NCBI GenBank assembly: GCA_002238765.1 | Contig: MPMZ01000010.1 | Location: 1-64,000, forward strand | DNA from: Nitrospira sp. bin75 | GTDB taxonomy: Bacteria; Nitrospirota; Nitrospiria; Nitrospirales; UBA8639 | Direction of reading: 5' to 3' | Length of the DNA stretch: 64,000 bases | Part shown: piece after piece, positions 15,218 through 22,863 of the stretch | Layout: each line of letters begins with the position of its first letter | Numbering within the stretch: the stretch's first letter is position 1 | Program-made: the position numbers and the translations under genes | Notes under the pieces: model-generated | What the model was told of the DNA's origin: nothing | What the model saw: the letters and a program-made list of their open reading frames with translations, nothing else | The model's database searches: none

Positions 15218-15316
15218 GGGTGTCGTGCCAAGCCAAAAAGTGAGAGGGGTTTGATGTGGGGTTATATTTTTACCATATATATAACTTATTGAAAATAAGC
15301 ACAAATTTTCAAATGG
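15218..15316. other. A+T-rich spacer before the tRNA 3' end
   Basis: Contains TTATATTTTTACCATATATATAAC and no supported gene. It lies downstream of the tRNA-Thr on its own strand and may hold its transcription end, but no clear terminator hairpin is seen. Confidence 0.3.
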
Positions 15317-15391
15317 TGGAGCTGGCGAGAGGAATCGAACCTCCAACCAGCGGTTTACAAAACCGCTGCTCTGCCATTGAGCTACGCCAGC
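15317..15391 (-). tRNA. tRNA-Thr (anticodon TGT)
   Basis: On the minus strand 75 nt fold as a full cloverleaf: acceptor GCTGGCG/CGCCAGC, D arm with AGCTCAATGGCAGAGC, anticodon stem GCGGT/ACCGC around loop TTTGTAA (anticodon TGT, decoding ACA), T arm GGAGGTTCGATTCCTC, discriminator T and encoded CCA. A tRNA beside IS remnants and an orphan AlpA gene fits an insertion hot spot. Confidence 0.97.
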
Positions 15392-15474
15392 CCGTCGCAA
15401 AGTGAAATCCTAACATAGGATTGTAGGTTGGCAAAGAGGCCGTTGTTAAGAAAACGCCGTTTGCAACACTTCTT

Positions 15475-16436
15475 CTAGGTCATTTCGACAATCACTTTCA
15501 ATACGCCTTTGGTTGCCGCGCAGGCAAAGGCGTCGGCCCCCCGGTCAATCGGAAAGCGCTTGTGGATGAGCGATTGCACGTCGATGGCGTGTTCCCGAAG
15601 TAGCGCAATCGCTGGCGGGAACGGACCGCACCGTGAGCCCACCACACCACGGTGATTTCATGCACGACGAGCGAGGTCATGTCCACGGCGGTCGGCCCAT
15701 GGTAGGTTGATTTGAGCACGATGGTTCCCCTGGGTCGTACGTATTCGCCGGCCAAGGCAAATCCATCGGCTGTGCCGGTTGCCTCAACCACGATATCGAA
15801 ACCTGGAGAAAGCGAGGCAGGATTCAGACTCGTGTGAATGCCGCGAGCGGCCAGGATCTGCAATTTTTCCTGATGGCGTCCCAGGACCGTTAAGCGGCAT
15901 CGGGTGCGATGCAGGACTTGAGCGCACAACAACCCCAGTTTCCCATCGCCGATGACCAGGACCCGGTCCGTTGCGTCGATTGGAACCTGTTCGAGAATTT
16001 GACAGGCCGCAGCCAGGGGTTCCGCAAACACGGCTTGATCGTTGGTGATTTCATCGGGCAGGGGATGGAGATTTTCCGCAGGCAGGGTGAGAAAGTCGGC
16101 AAAGGCGCCGTCCCGGCGATCGATGCCCAGGGTCGTTCGATGCGGGCAATGCGTGAAGCGTCCGGCTTGACAGACCGGACAGTTCCGGCAGGCCGCGTTG
16201 ATTTCACCGACGACCCGCTTTCCCGCGAGGTCCGGCTTGTGTGGGGCATCATGGACGATCCCAACGAATTCATGGCCCGGTACGCCCTGAAAGCCCATGT
16301 AGCCTTGGACTAATTGCAGATCCGTGGCGCAGATTCCCGCCTGGATGACCTGCACGACAACTTCTCCGCCGCCCGCCGCCGGGTTGGGGTACTGCTCGCA
16401 ATATTCCAAGCCGGAACGTAAGGTCAGTGCGCGCAT
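15475..16436 (-). pseudogene. Zinc-dependent MDR alcohol dehydrogenase, frameshifted
   Basis: Medium-chain dehydrogenase: CATDLQLVQGYMGFQGVPGHEF (catalytic zinc Cys and His-Glu), EINAACRNCPVCQAGRFTHCPH (four-Cys structural zinc), VLVIGDGKLGLL (NAD-binding loop). After VDMTSLVVHEITVV the open frame continues as nonsense to 15498. Removing a 5-bp tandem duplication (TGGTG twice, about 15640-15650) restores GSRCGPFPPAIALL and AIDVQSLIHKRFPI, ending at a TAG at 15475-15477 after 318 residues, the normal size. So the gene is a recent pseudogene or carries an assembly error. Substrate unknown. Confidence 0.85.
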
Positions 16437-16489
16437 GTGATCAAAAGTCCAGGTGCTAACCAGTCATTTATTCAAGCTTTACGTCTGAT

Positions 16490-16628
16490 TTCCCTCGTTT
16501 GTAAGGCGGAATGAGGGACGGTAGAGCATGCAACTGGTGCCGCAAGACTTAAAGAAAGAATCCGTCAGAGTCCGCATTCGTATTGTGTTCGTTGTCCGTG
16601 ACTTCTGTGCGTTTGGCTCTACCCCACC
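16490..16628. repeat. Palindromic-repeat element, copy D left part (split by IS481 element)
   Basis: CCCTCGTTTGTAAGG...GACGGTAGAGC (16492-16526) and GGCTCTACCCCACC (16615-16628) match arms of the dispersed element also seen at 21631, 26754 and 44973. The matching right arm CCTCCCCTTACAAAGGGGAGG continues at 17949 after the IS, so the IS481-type element has been inserted into the repeat. Confidence 0.6.
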
Positions 16629-17857
16629 TGTGCAAGCCGGACATGGTTTACAAACGAAACCGGACACATGGTTGACATCGCCTGTGGGGTTTCCGGTTGA
16701 TGCCACTGCCGGACCGGGATGATCGTCAACGTCCGGTCATCCAGGGTCCCCCGCCGATGAAAACGATAATGGATCGCCCACGTGCGCTCCCCGATCTGGG
16801 TGAAGCCCACCGGCTCCGGCGCCAGCACCTCCGAGAGGTAGCGCCCGTGCCCCCGCCAGCGGACTGCACCGTTCTGCCGGACCTGCCGCACGAGCGTCCC
16901 CGGGGCATATTCGATCGGCGGGAGCTTCGCCGGATACGCCCGAGGCGACGGCTGATACACCTGGCCAGGGGGCTGTCGGGCCACCGCCTCATGCGAGCGG
17001 GCCCAATTATATTCGTCCACAAACGCCGCGAACCGCCGTTGTTGCGCCGCCAAGGTCGCCGCGGGCGGCCCCACCGCCGCTTTGAGCGCCCGATGCATCC
17101 GCTCATGGCAGCCATTCTCACTCGGCGTGCCCGGCCGAATCCGTTCGGGCCGAAGGCCTAACCGCACCCACCACGCCGCCAACCGACTCAGGCCCCCGAG
17201 TGCGGTGGAGGCAAATGGGGGGCCGTTGTCCGTCCGAATCGTCGCCGGCAGCCCATACTCGTGAAACACCCACGCCACCCACGGCTGCACCGCGGCCCGC
17301 GTAGGCTGGAGCAACCCCTCACCCCGCAGCAAATACCGGCTGGCATGATCCATGACGGTGAGCGGATAACAGCGCGGCCCGGTGCCCAACGGAAAATCCC
17401 CCTTGAAGTCCGCACTCCAGGTGGGCGCCGGGGCCGTGCCTCGGCTCAGGCGCTGAGGATCGGCCGGCACCCGCCGCCGTACCCGCCGCGGCCGGACCAA
17501 CCCCGCCCGCTTCAAGATCACCCCCACCGTGCTCTCCACCGGCCACGCTTCCTCGGGTGCCACCGCCCGTAACCGATCCCGAATCTTCTTCGGCCCAAAA
17601 CTCGGATGCCGGTGCTTCATCGTGAGAATGGCCTCGATGACCGCCGCCGGGGTCTGGTGTGGCTGTGTATGGGGCCGCCGTGCCAAGTCCGCTAACCCCG
17701 CCACCCCCTGTGCGTGATACCGCGCCAGCCACTTGTCCCCCGTCGGGCGGCTGATCCCATACAGCTCACACAAAGCCCCCTTCGGATAGTCGCCCGTCAA
17801 ATAGTCGCTTACAAAGTGTTCCCGTTGGTCCATGATCTTGATCTCCTTCCACGGCAT
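16619..17857 (-). CDS. IS481-family DDE transposase
   Basis: 412 residues from the ATG that begins MPWKEIKIMDQREHFV (17857); an earlier ATG at 17890 would lie in the terminal repeat. N-terminal helix-turn-helix (GALCELYGISRPTGDKWLARY), a second HTH (HPSFGPKKIRDRL), then an rve integrase core: WSADFKGDF (first Asp), TIRTDNGPPFAS (second Asp), GTPSENGCHERMHR (Glu). The catalytic triad looks complete. The last 12 or so codons read through the left terminal repeat and the stop lies outside the element in the flanking palindromic repeat, so the C-terminus is partly host-encoded. Probably active or recently active. Confidence 0.93.
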   Translation of the reverse strand: MPWKEIKIMDQREHFVSDYLTGDYPKGALCELYGISRPTGDKWLARYHAQGVAGLADLARRPHTQPHQTPAAVIEAILTMKHRHPSFGPKKIRDRLRAVAPEEAWPVESTVGVILKRAGLVRPRRVRRRVPADPQRLSRGTAPAPTWSADFKGDFPLGTGPRCYPLTVMDHASRYLLRGEGLLQPTRAAVQPWVAWVFHEYGLPATIRTDNGPPFASTALGGLSRLAAWWVRLGLRPERIRPGTPSENGCHERMHRALKAAVGPPAATLAAQQRRFAAFVDEYNWARSHEAVARQPPGQVYQPSPRAYPAKLPPIEYAPGTLVRQVRQNGAVRWRGHGRYLSEVLAPEPVGFTQIGERTWAIHYRFHRRGTLDDRTLTIIPVRQWHQPETPQAMSTMCPVSFVNHVRLAQVG

Positions 17858-17940
17858 GGGCAGGCCCCCCTTTGCCGTGTCGTGTACCAATGTAAACCAT
17901 GTCCCCGGTTTAAAATGTAAACAATGTGCCCGGTCTGTAC
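16629..17940 (-). mobile_element. IS481-family insertion sequence
   Basis: About 1.31 kb with imperfect terminal inverted repeats of roughly 50 bp. Each end carries two spaced copies of a 12-bp word: ACATGGTTTACA at 16641-16652 and ACATGGTTGACA at 16667-16678 on the left, TGTAAACCATGT at 17891-17902 and TGTAAACAATGT at 17916-17927 on the right. The doubled sites are probably transposase-binding sites. One transposase gene fills the element on the minus strand. Exact tips and target duplication cannot be fixed because both flanks are C-rich. Confidence 0.88.
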
Positions 17941-17975
17941 CCCCCCAGCCTCCCCTTACAAAGGGGAGGGGCTGA
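17941..17975. repeat. Palindromic-repeat element, copy D right arm
   Basis: CCTCCCCTTACAAAGGGGAGG (17949-17969) is a near-perfect palindrome identical in design to the arms at 21633, 26758 and 45053. It is separated from the rest of its element (16490-16628) by the IS481-type insertion. Confidence 0.6.
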
Positions 17976-18202
17976 CGTGTACTCCTTCATTCTTTCTCGC
18001 ATCCCCACAACAAGAGGTGCGATTCCGTTTACCCGCTCCCTTCTCCGCCTTTTCGATTTGCCTTTGAACAGCCGAAAGAGATTAGTGTAGAATCAGTTAG
18101 TTAGGCCCAAAGCTCTTATTGGGAAACTGCCCGACGAGTTCGACCCAGGCCCGGACTCGCGTTGATGCTGACTTGAGCCATTAACTTTAAAGGATACACT
18201 TT
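17976..18202 (+). promoter_or_regulatory. Intergenic region with promoter of the HtrA gene
   Basis: TTGAAC (18064-18069), 18-bp spacer, TAGAAT (18088-18093) form a plausible sigma-70 promoter about 110 bp before the htrA ATG. AAAGGA at about 18189 is the ribosome site. No gene is seen in this stretch. Confidence 0.5.
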
Positions 18203-19690
18203 ATGATTATGGAAACTTTACAGGGGTGTCGCAAGGAGAAATTTTTATTCGGTCTCGCCGTATCGGCCTTTGTGGGGGTCATGGCCTTTTTTTCGCCCCA
18301 ACAGGCGTCGGCAACGGTCCCCGAGGCTTTTAGCAGAGGATTCTCCGACATCGTTGCGAAAGTGCAACCCGCCGTGGTGAATGTCGCAGTCGCAGAACCA
18401 GCCAGATCCAGGGGACCCAGACGGTTACCCCCGGGCCCTTTTGGCGGCCCACCTGGCCCTCCCGGCTCTCCCATGCCGCCGCCCGGACCTCCCGGACGAC
18501 CGCCTGGACCTCCCGGTATGAGTGCCGGGTCCGGCGTGATCATCAGTCCGGAAGGGTACATTGTGACCAACAACCACGTCGTGGAAGAGTCCACGGATAT
18601 TACGGTGACGACGTTTGATGGAAAAGAACATACCGCGAAAATCGTGGGGACTGATCCGAAAACCGACTTGGCCGTGATCAAGATCGAGGGAGAGAATCTC
18701 CCGTTCATTTCATGGAGTGTGCAGGAGACGATCAGGGTGGGCGATCTGGTCCTGGCCGTGGGGAGCCCCTTTGGCCTGACGTCGTCCGTCACGATGGGCA
18801 TTATCAGCGCCATGGGCCGGGGAAACGTCGGTATCACGGAATACGAGGATTTCATCCAGACCGACGCGCCGATCAATCCCGGTAATTCCGGTGGGCCTCT
18901 CGTGAACATGGCGGGTGAAATCGTTGGGATCAATACGGCCATTTTCTCCCGCACCGGCGGATCGGAAGGAATCGGGTTCGCCATTCCCGTCGATATTGTT
19001 CAGGATATTACGGGCAGCCTGATCAAGAGCGGACGCGTCGTCCGGGGATGGATGGGGATTGCGATTCAAGAATTGAGTCCGGCCCTGGCGCAATCGTTTC
19101 AGTTGCCGGAATCTCACCGGGGGGGCGTGCTGATCAGTGAAGTGAATGAAAAAGGTCCCTCCGCGGGGGGCATATTGCAACGGGGAGACGTGCTGCTCGA
19201 ATATCGCGGCAAAACCGTTCGAGACGTCAATCATCTTCGAAATATCGTGGCGCGGACGCCGGTCGGCTCCGAGGTGGAAATCACCGTGTTACGCAACGGA
19301 GAGAAAAAGACTTTGACCATGCAAGTGGGAGAACGGCCAACTGATGAGGTGCTTGCCGGCGGAAGCGGTTCCGCTCCTCCCATGACAACGGAAAAACTCG
19401 ACAATGTGCTTGCCGGCTTGGACGTCGGACCGTTGACGGATGAACGAAGGAAACAACTGAACCTCCCTGAAAAGGTTGCCGGTGTGGTGGTGAATGAAGT
19501 GAAGCCCGGGAGTGCGGCGGAAGCTGCGGGCTTGCAACAAGGGGACATCATCCAGGAAGTGAATCGGGAAGTCGTGAAGAGTCTGGCCGATTACCAACGG
19601 GTGGCTCCCCTGATTGAAAAAGAGGAGTTGGTCGTTCTCTTTTTAAGCCGGAGAGGGAATAATCTCTTTGTGGCGGTCAATCCCAAATAG
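18203..19690 (+). CDS. Periplasmic serine protease HtrA/DegP family with collagen-like insert
   Basis: 495 residues. Signal peptide (about 12-38, ending QQASA). Trypsin-like domain with triad His125 (TNNHVV), Asp155 (KTDLAVI) and Ser229 (GNSGGPL), then two PDZ domains (about 290-375 and 410-490). Between signal and protease, residues 74-105 form a Pro/Gly stretch with repeated G-P-P triplets, where other HtrA proteins carry a short Q or S-rich linker. HtrA degrades or refolds misfolded envelope proteins. The rest is standard and complete. A tatC paralogue follows 84 bp downstream. Confidence 0.95.
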   Translation: MIMETLQGCRKEKFLFGLAVSAFVGVMAFFSPQQASATVPEAFSRGFSDIVAKVQPAVVNVAVAEPARSRGPRRLPPGPFGGPPGPPGSPMPPPGPPGRPPGPPGMSAGSGVIISPEGYIVTNNHVVEESTDITVTTFDGKEHTAKIVGTDPKTDLAVIKIEGENLPFISWSVQETIRVGDLVLAVGSPFGLTSSVTMGIISAMGRGNVGITEYEDFIQTDAPINPGNSGGPLVNMAGEIVGINTAIFSRTGGSEGIGFAIPVDIVQDITGSLIKSGRVVRGWMGIAIQELSPALAQSFQLPESHRGGVLISEVNEKGPSAGGILQRGDVLLEYRGKTVRDVNHLRNIVARTPVGSEVEITVLRNGEKKTLTMQVGERPTDEVLAGGSGSAPPMTTEKLDNVLAGLDVGPLTDERRKQLNLPEKVAGVVVNEVKPGSAAEAAGLQQGDIIQEVNREVVKSLADYQRVAPLIEKEELVVLFLSRRGNNLFVAVNPK

Positions 19691-19774
19691 CGGGCTGATG
19701 ATGCCGGGTCGCAGCTAGGCCCGCGGCCGTTGCAAACGGGTTTCCGGAGCGTACGCGCAGAGTCGTACTGAGAT

Positions 19775-20701
19775 ATGGCGGAACAATCGAAAATTACAAC
19801 GTGGTTGCAGGACAAGATCTTTAATCCTCTCGAGGATAAAAAGATGCCGGTCATGCAGCACTTGTTTGAGTTCCAGGCAAGGCTGACCAAAACAGTCGTC
19901 GTCGTGGCCTTGTTTTTCATCGGGACGTTTTTCTACGCCGATACCCTGGTGCAGTGGTTGCGGATTCCACTGCAGAACATGTTTGTTCCCGGAAGCCTCG
20001 AATGGGTCCCCACCGACCTGCCCAAGATTCCTTTTATCTTTCTGTCGCCGGCTGAAGCCTTGTGGCAAAACCTGAAAGTGGCGGCCCTGTTTGCCCTGGT
20101 GCTCGCCACGCCCTACATTCTGTGGGAAGTCTGGTCATTTGTGGTGCCCGGCTTGCATGCGCAGGAACGCCGGTTCGTGGCGCCGTTTGTCATGACGAGC
20201 GCCGTGGCTTTTTATTTGGGACTGGGATTCTGTTTCTTTTTCGTATTGCCGTTTGCCCTGAACTTTTTGATTTCCTACGGCGTTCAGGCGGGGTTCATTC
20301 CGCAATTGTCGATTGCCAGTTACGTGGGATTCGCGCTGTGGTTACTGGTGGTCTTCGGCCTGATTTTTGAAGTGCCGCTGGCGCTGACGCTCATGGCCAA
20401 ATTGGGGTGGGTCGATGCGCCATTTCTGAAAAAGTACCGGAAATGGGCGTTTTTGGGGTCGTTCCTGTTTGCCGCCTTGCTGACGCCGACCCCGGACCCC
20501 TTTAATCAATGTATCATGGCGTTGCCGATGTACTTTTTCTATGAAGTCGGCATTATCAGCGCCGGGTTCTTCAAGAAAAAAGCAGCGGACGAGGCCAGTG
20601 AAACCGAAACGAAGGCTGAGGCAGGTCCCTCGTCAAAGGAGGCTGGCGTGCTGCAACCCAAAACGGCTGGTCCCGATGACGAGTACGTGGGTGTGCCCTG
20701 A
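19775..20701 (+). CDS. tatC: TatC-like twin-arginine translocase subunit (copy 2, diverged)
   Basis: 308 residues with six membrane segments. The signature FIFLSPAEALWQNLKVAALFALVLATPYILWEVWSFVVPGL and VFGLIFEVPLALTLMAKLGWV are clear TatC motifs. It differs from the copy at 9319 by a longer N-terminus (about 25 extra residues before the first helix) and a longer first periplasmic loop; the tail after the last helix is also charged. Two tatC genes in one genome often serve different substrates, for example molybdo- or copper enzymes. Directly downstream of the HtrA gene. Confidence 0.93.
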   Translation: MAEQSKITTWLQDKIFNPLEDKKMPVMQHLFEFQARLTKTVVVVALFFIGTFFYADTLVQWLRIPLQNMFVPGSLEWVPTDLPKIPFIFLSPAEALWQNLKVAALFALVLATPYILWEVWSFVVPGLHAQERRFVAPFVMTSAVAFYLGLGFCFFFVLPFALNFLISYGVQAGFIPQLSIASYVGFALWLLVVFGLIFEVPLALTLMAKLGWVDAPFLKKYRKWAFLGSFLFAALLTPTPDPFNQCIMALPMYFFYEVGIISAGFFKKKAADEASETETKAEAGPSSKEAGVLQPKTAGPDDEYVGVP

Positions 20702-20764
20702 CGTCTTTACGTTTTCATTAAATAGATTTATTCAAAAGAATCCGTGGAAAAGAAACAATACGCA

Positions 20765-21076
20765 ATGAATAAACTTGCCATACTTTTTGTCACGATAGCT
20801 TTCTTGTCAGGGTGTGCATCTCCTCATGTCGTGGATGAGAAAAAAATGTCCGACAAGGATTTAAGTTGTAATTCGCTGGTCCAGGAAATTGCCGAAGCCA
20901 AACGTTTTGAAAAAGAAGCTCGTGACGAAAAAGGTGTTACCGGCACTAATGTCGTGGCAGCGGTTTTCTTTTGGCCCGCCATTGTCGGCACATACTCTAA
21001 TGCCAATGATGCGATAGAAGCTGCTGAAGAAAGGCAACACCACTTGGAAGCTTTGTATAAAGAGAAAGGGTGCTGA
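20765..21076 (+). CDS. Small lipoprotein
   Basis: 103 residues from ATG 20765 (MNKLAILFVTIAFLSGC); an ATG at 20744 would put charged residues before the signal. Lipobox LSGC at about residues 14-17. The mature protein is helical with a central hydrophobic stretch VVAAVFFWPAIVGTY, like a glycine-zipper-type or membrane-touching segment, and a charged C-terminal coil. No family recognised beyond lipoprotein. Confidence 0.75.
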   Translation: MNKLAILFVTIAFLSGCASPHVVDEKKMSDKDLSCNSLVQEIAEAKRFEKEARDEKGVTGTNVVAAVFFWPAIVGTYSNANDAIEAAEERQHHLEALYKEKGC

Positions 21077-21096
21077 GCGACTGCAATAAAGAGAGG

Positions 21097-21618
21097 ATGA
21101 AGCGATTAGAGATTATGATGATCGACGTCGCAGTATTGGTCATCAACAGTAAAATCTGTGCCGGAGAAGCGGAAGATCGTGGGAAAGAAAGCCTGTGTCA
21201 CTATCTGCAAGAGCATGACCTTCGTCTCGTCGGGTATGATATCGTGCCGGATGACCGGGAGACCATTTGCAAGCATTTGATGAGCCTGTGCGAGAAGCAG
21301 GATCTCCAGGTGATTTTCACCGTAGGAGGAACGGGGGTGCGCCCGACGGATTGGGCTCCGGAAGCCACGCGAGACGTCATCGAGAAAGAAATCCCCGGCA
21401 TCGGGGAGGCGATGAGGGCGGAGAGTCTGAAAAAAATGAGGACGGCCATGCTGTCTAGGGGAACGGCCGGGATTCGCGGCAAGACCATGGTGGTCAATCT
21501 TCCCGGCAGTCCGAAGAGTGCGATCGACAATTTGGCGACGTTGCTTCCGATTCTCGATCATATGGTTGAAAAGATATCCGGTTTACCCCAGGATAAAATA
21601 CGGAAAGAGCCGGGGTGA
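21097..21618 (+). CDS. Molybdopterin adenylyltransferase-like protein MoaB/MogA
   Basis: 173 residues from ATG 21097. MoCF-fold: VAVLVINSKICAGEAEDRGKESL, DLQVIFTVGGTGVRPTDWAPEAT (molybdopterin-binding loop with GGTG and the D/A-P-E-A-T motif), then VNLPGSPKSAID near the C-terminus. MogA/MoaB adenylates molybdopterin before metal insertion by MoeA, which is encoded just downstream. First gene of a molybdenum-cofactor group interrupted by a palindromic repeat at 21631. Confidence 0.9.
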   Translation: MKRLEIMMIDVAVLVINSKICAGEAEDRGKESLCHYLQEHDLRLVGYDIVPDDRETICKHLMSLCEKQDLQVIFTVGGTGVRPTDWAPEATRDVIEKEIPGIGEAMRAESLKKMRTAMLSRGTAGIRGKTMVVNLPGSPKSAIDNLATLLPILDHMVEKISGLPQDKIRKEPG

Positions 21619-21630
21619 TGGGCGGCGTAT

Positions 21631-21785
21631 TTACCTCCCCTTTGTAAGGGGAGGATAGGTGGGGTAGAGTCGGATGAACGTGGGGGCAGATGCTTGGGCA
21701 GTTTTTCGCAATACGCTTTCGAAACACTACCTCCCGACTTTTCCCTCTTCGGAAAAAGTACCCGTCCTTACAAAGGAGGGGAAAT
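21631..21785. repeat. Palindromic-repeat (MITE-like) element, copy A
   Basis: About 155 bp between moaB and the Mrp gene. Left end is CCTCCCCTTTGTAAGGGGAGG (a palindrome) followed by ATAGGTGGGGTAGAG; the right part reads TACCTCCCGACTTTTCCCTCTTCGG and ends CCTTACAAAGGAGGGGAAA, the inverse of the left end. No coding capacity. Same design as copies at 26754, 44973 and 16490. Confidence 0.75.
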
Positions 21786-21897
21786 AGAGCACAGAAGAAA
21801 ATCGTGGGAATTCTCAACGAATGAGTGAACACATACAAGGATGGTAGCTTGACTATGGATTGTTTGATTGATCGAAGCAGAAAATTTGGAGGCGTTC

Positions 21898-22857
21898 ATG
21901 AGTCCTGAATTGAAAATGTTTCAACCTGCGACCACAGAAAGCGATGCCTGTACGTATATGTGGGCCTGCGCGATTTGTGATGAAAACGAAACGTGCCAGA
22001 AAGATAAGGAAGGGCATAGCCGGTGGTTGGTGGCCAAACGCATGGAGCGGATCGACTACAAGATCCTCGTCATGAGTAACAAAGGTGGAGTCGGCAAGAG
22101 CACCCTCTCCACGAATCTGGCCGTCAGCCTGGCCTTGAAAGGCTATGAAGTGGGTATCTGCGACATGGATATCCACGGTCCCAATATTCCCAAGATGGTC
22201 GGAGCCGAAGGCCAACGCCTCAAGATCAGCACGGGTGGCGGGATCATTCCCCATCAGGCCTACAACATGAAAATCGCCTCGATGTCGTTCCTGCTCCAAA
22301 ACTCCGATGATCCCATTATCTGGCGCGACGCCTATAAATTCGAATTCATCAATCAATTGCTCGGCGGCGTCGAGTGGCAGGATTTGAATTTTCTCATCGT
22401 GGACTTGCCGCCGGGAACGGGAAACGAGTCGGTCACGACGATCGACCTGATCGGGGAGGTGACCGGGTGCGTGATTGTTTCGACCCCGCAGGAAGTGGCC
22501 TTGCTCGACGCCAGGAAGTCCGTCACCTTCGCAAGGGACAGTGAATTGCCGATTATCGGTATCGTGGAGAATATGAGCGGTCTCGATTGCCCGCATTGTC
22601 ACCAACATATCGAAGTCTTTCGACTGGGTGGGGGAGAAGCGTCCGCCCACGATATGGGCGTTCCCTTTTTAGGAAGGATTCCGCTGGATCCCGATGTGGT
22701 GAAACAGAGTGACTTCGGTGAACCCTACGCCTTGTTCCATTCGGATTTGCCGACGGCCGACGCGTATCACGGCATCGCCAATCAAGTCGACGATTTTTGC
22801 AAGAAAAAAGGGTCGCTTGTGGAAATCGCCACCAAGAGCCCATTCAAGAAGAAATAG
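21898..22857 (+). CDS. Mrp/ApbC-family P-loop ATPase (Fe-S carrier)
   Basis: 319 residues from ATG 21898 behind GGAGG; an ATG at 21868 is less likely. An N-terminal segment with four cysteines (CTYMWACAICDENETC, about residues 16-31) precedes the deviant Walker A VMSNKGGVGKSTLS (about 59-72); DLPPGTGNES and a CPHC pair (about 225-228) complete the Mrp/NBP35 signature. These proteins bind and transfer Fe-S clusters. The N-terminal four-Cys segment resembles NBP35 rather than short bacterial Mrp. It lies within the molybdenum-cofactor genes, so it may serve Fe-S molybdoenzymes such as nitrite oxidoreductase (inference). Confidence 0.9.
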   Translation: MSPELKMFQPATTESDACTYMWACAICDENETCQKDKEGHSRWLVAKRMERIDYKILVMSNKGGVGKSTLSTNLAVSLALKGYEVGICDMDIHGPNIPKMVGAEGQRLKISTGGGIIPHQAYNMKIASMSFLLQNSDDPIIWRDAYKFEFINQLLGGVEWQDLNFLIVDLPPGTGNESVTTIDLIGEVTGCVIVSTPQEVALLDARKSVTFARDSELPIIGIVENMSGLDCPHCHQHIEVFRLGGGEASAHDMGVPFLGRIPLDPDVVKQSDFGEPYALFHSDLPTADAYHGIANQVDDFCKKKGSLVEIATKSPFKKK

Positions 22858-22863
22858 AGGCAC

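Noticed and set aside
15218-15400. Minus-strand open frame over the tRNA reading GVAQWQSSGFVNRWLEVRF
   Set aside because: This peptide is the translation of the tRNA-Thr gene and its flank, a classic false gene call. Only the part below 15217 is kept as a possible remnant.
18410-18520. Frameshift or low-quality sequence in the GC-rich part of htrA
   Set aside because: The frame stays open and both signal peptide and protease domain are in the same frame, so the Pro/Gly stretch is real.
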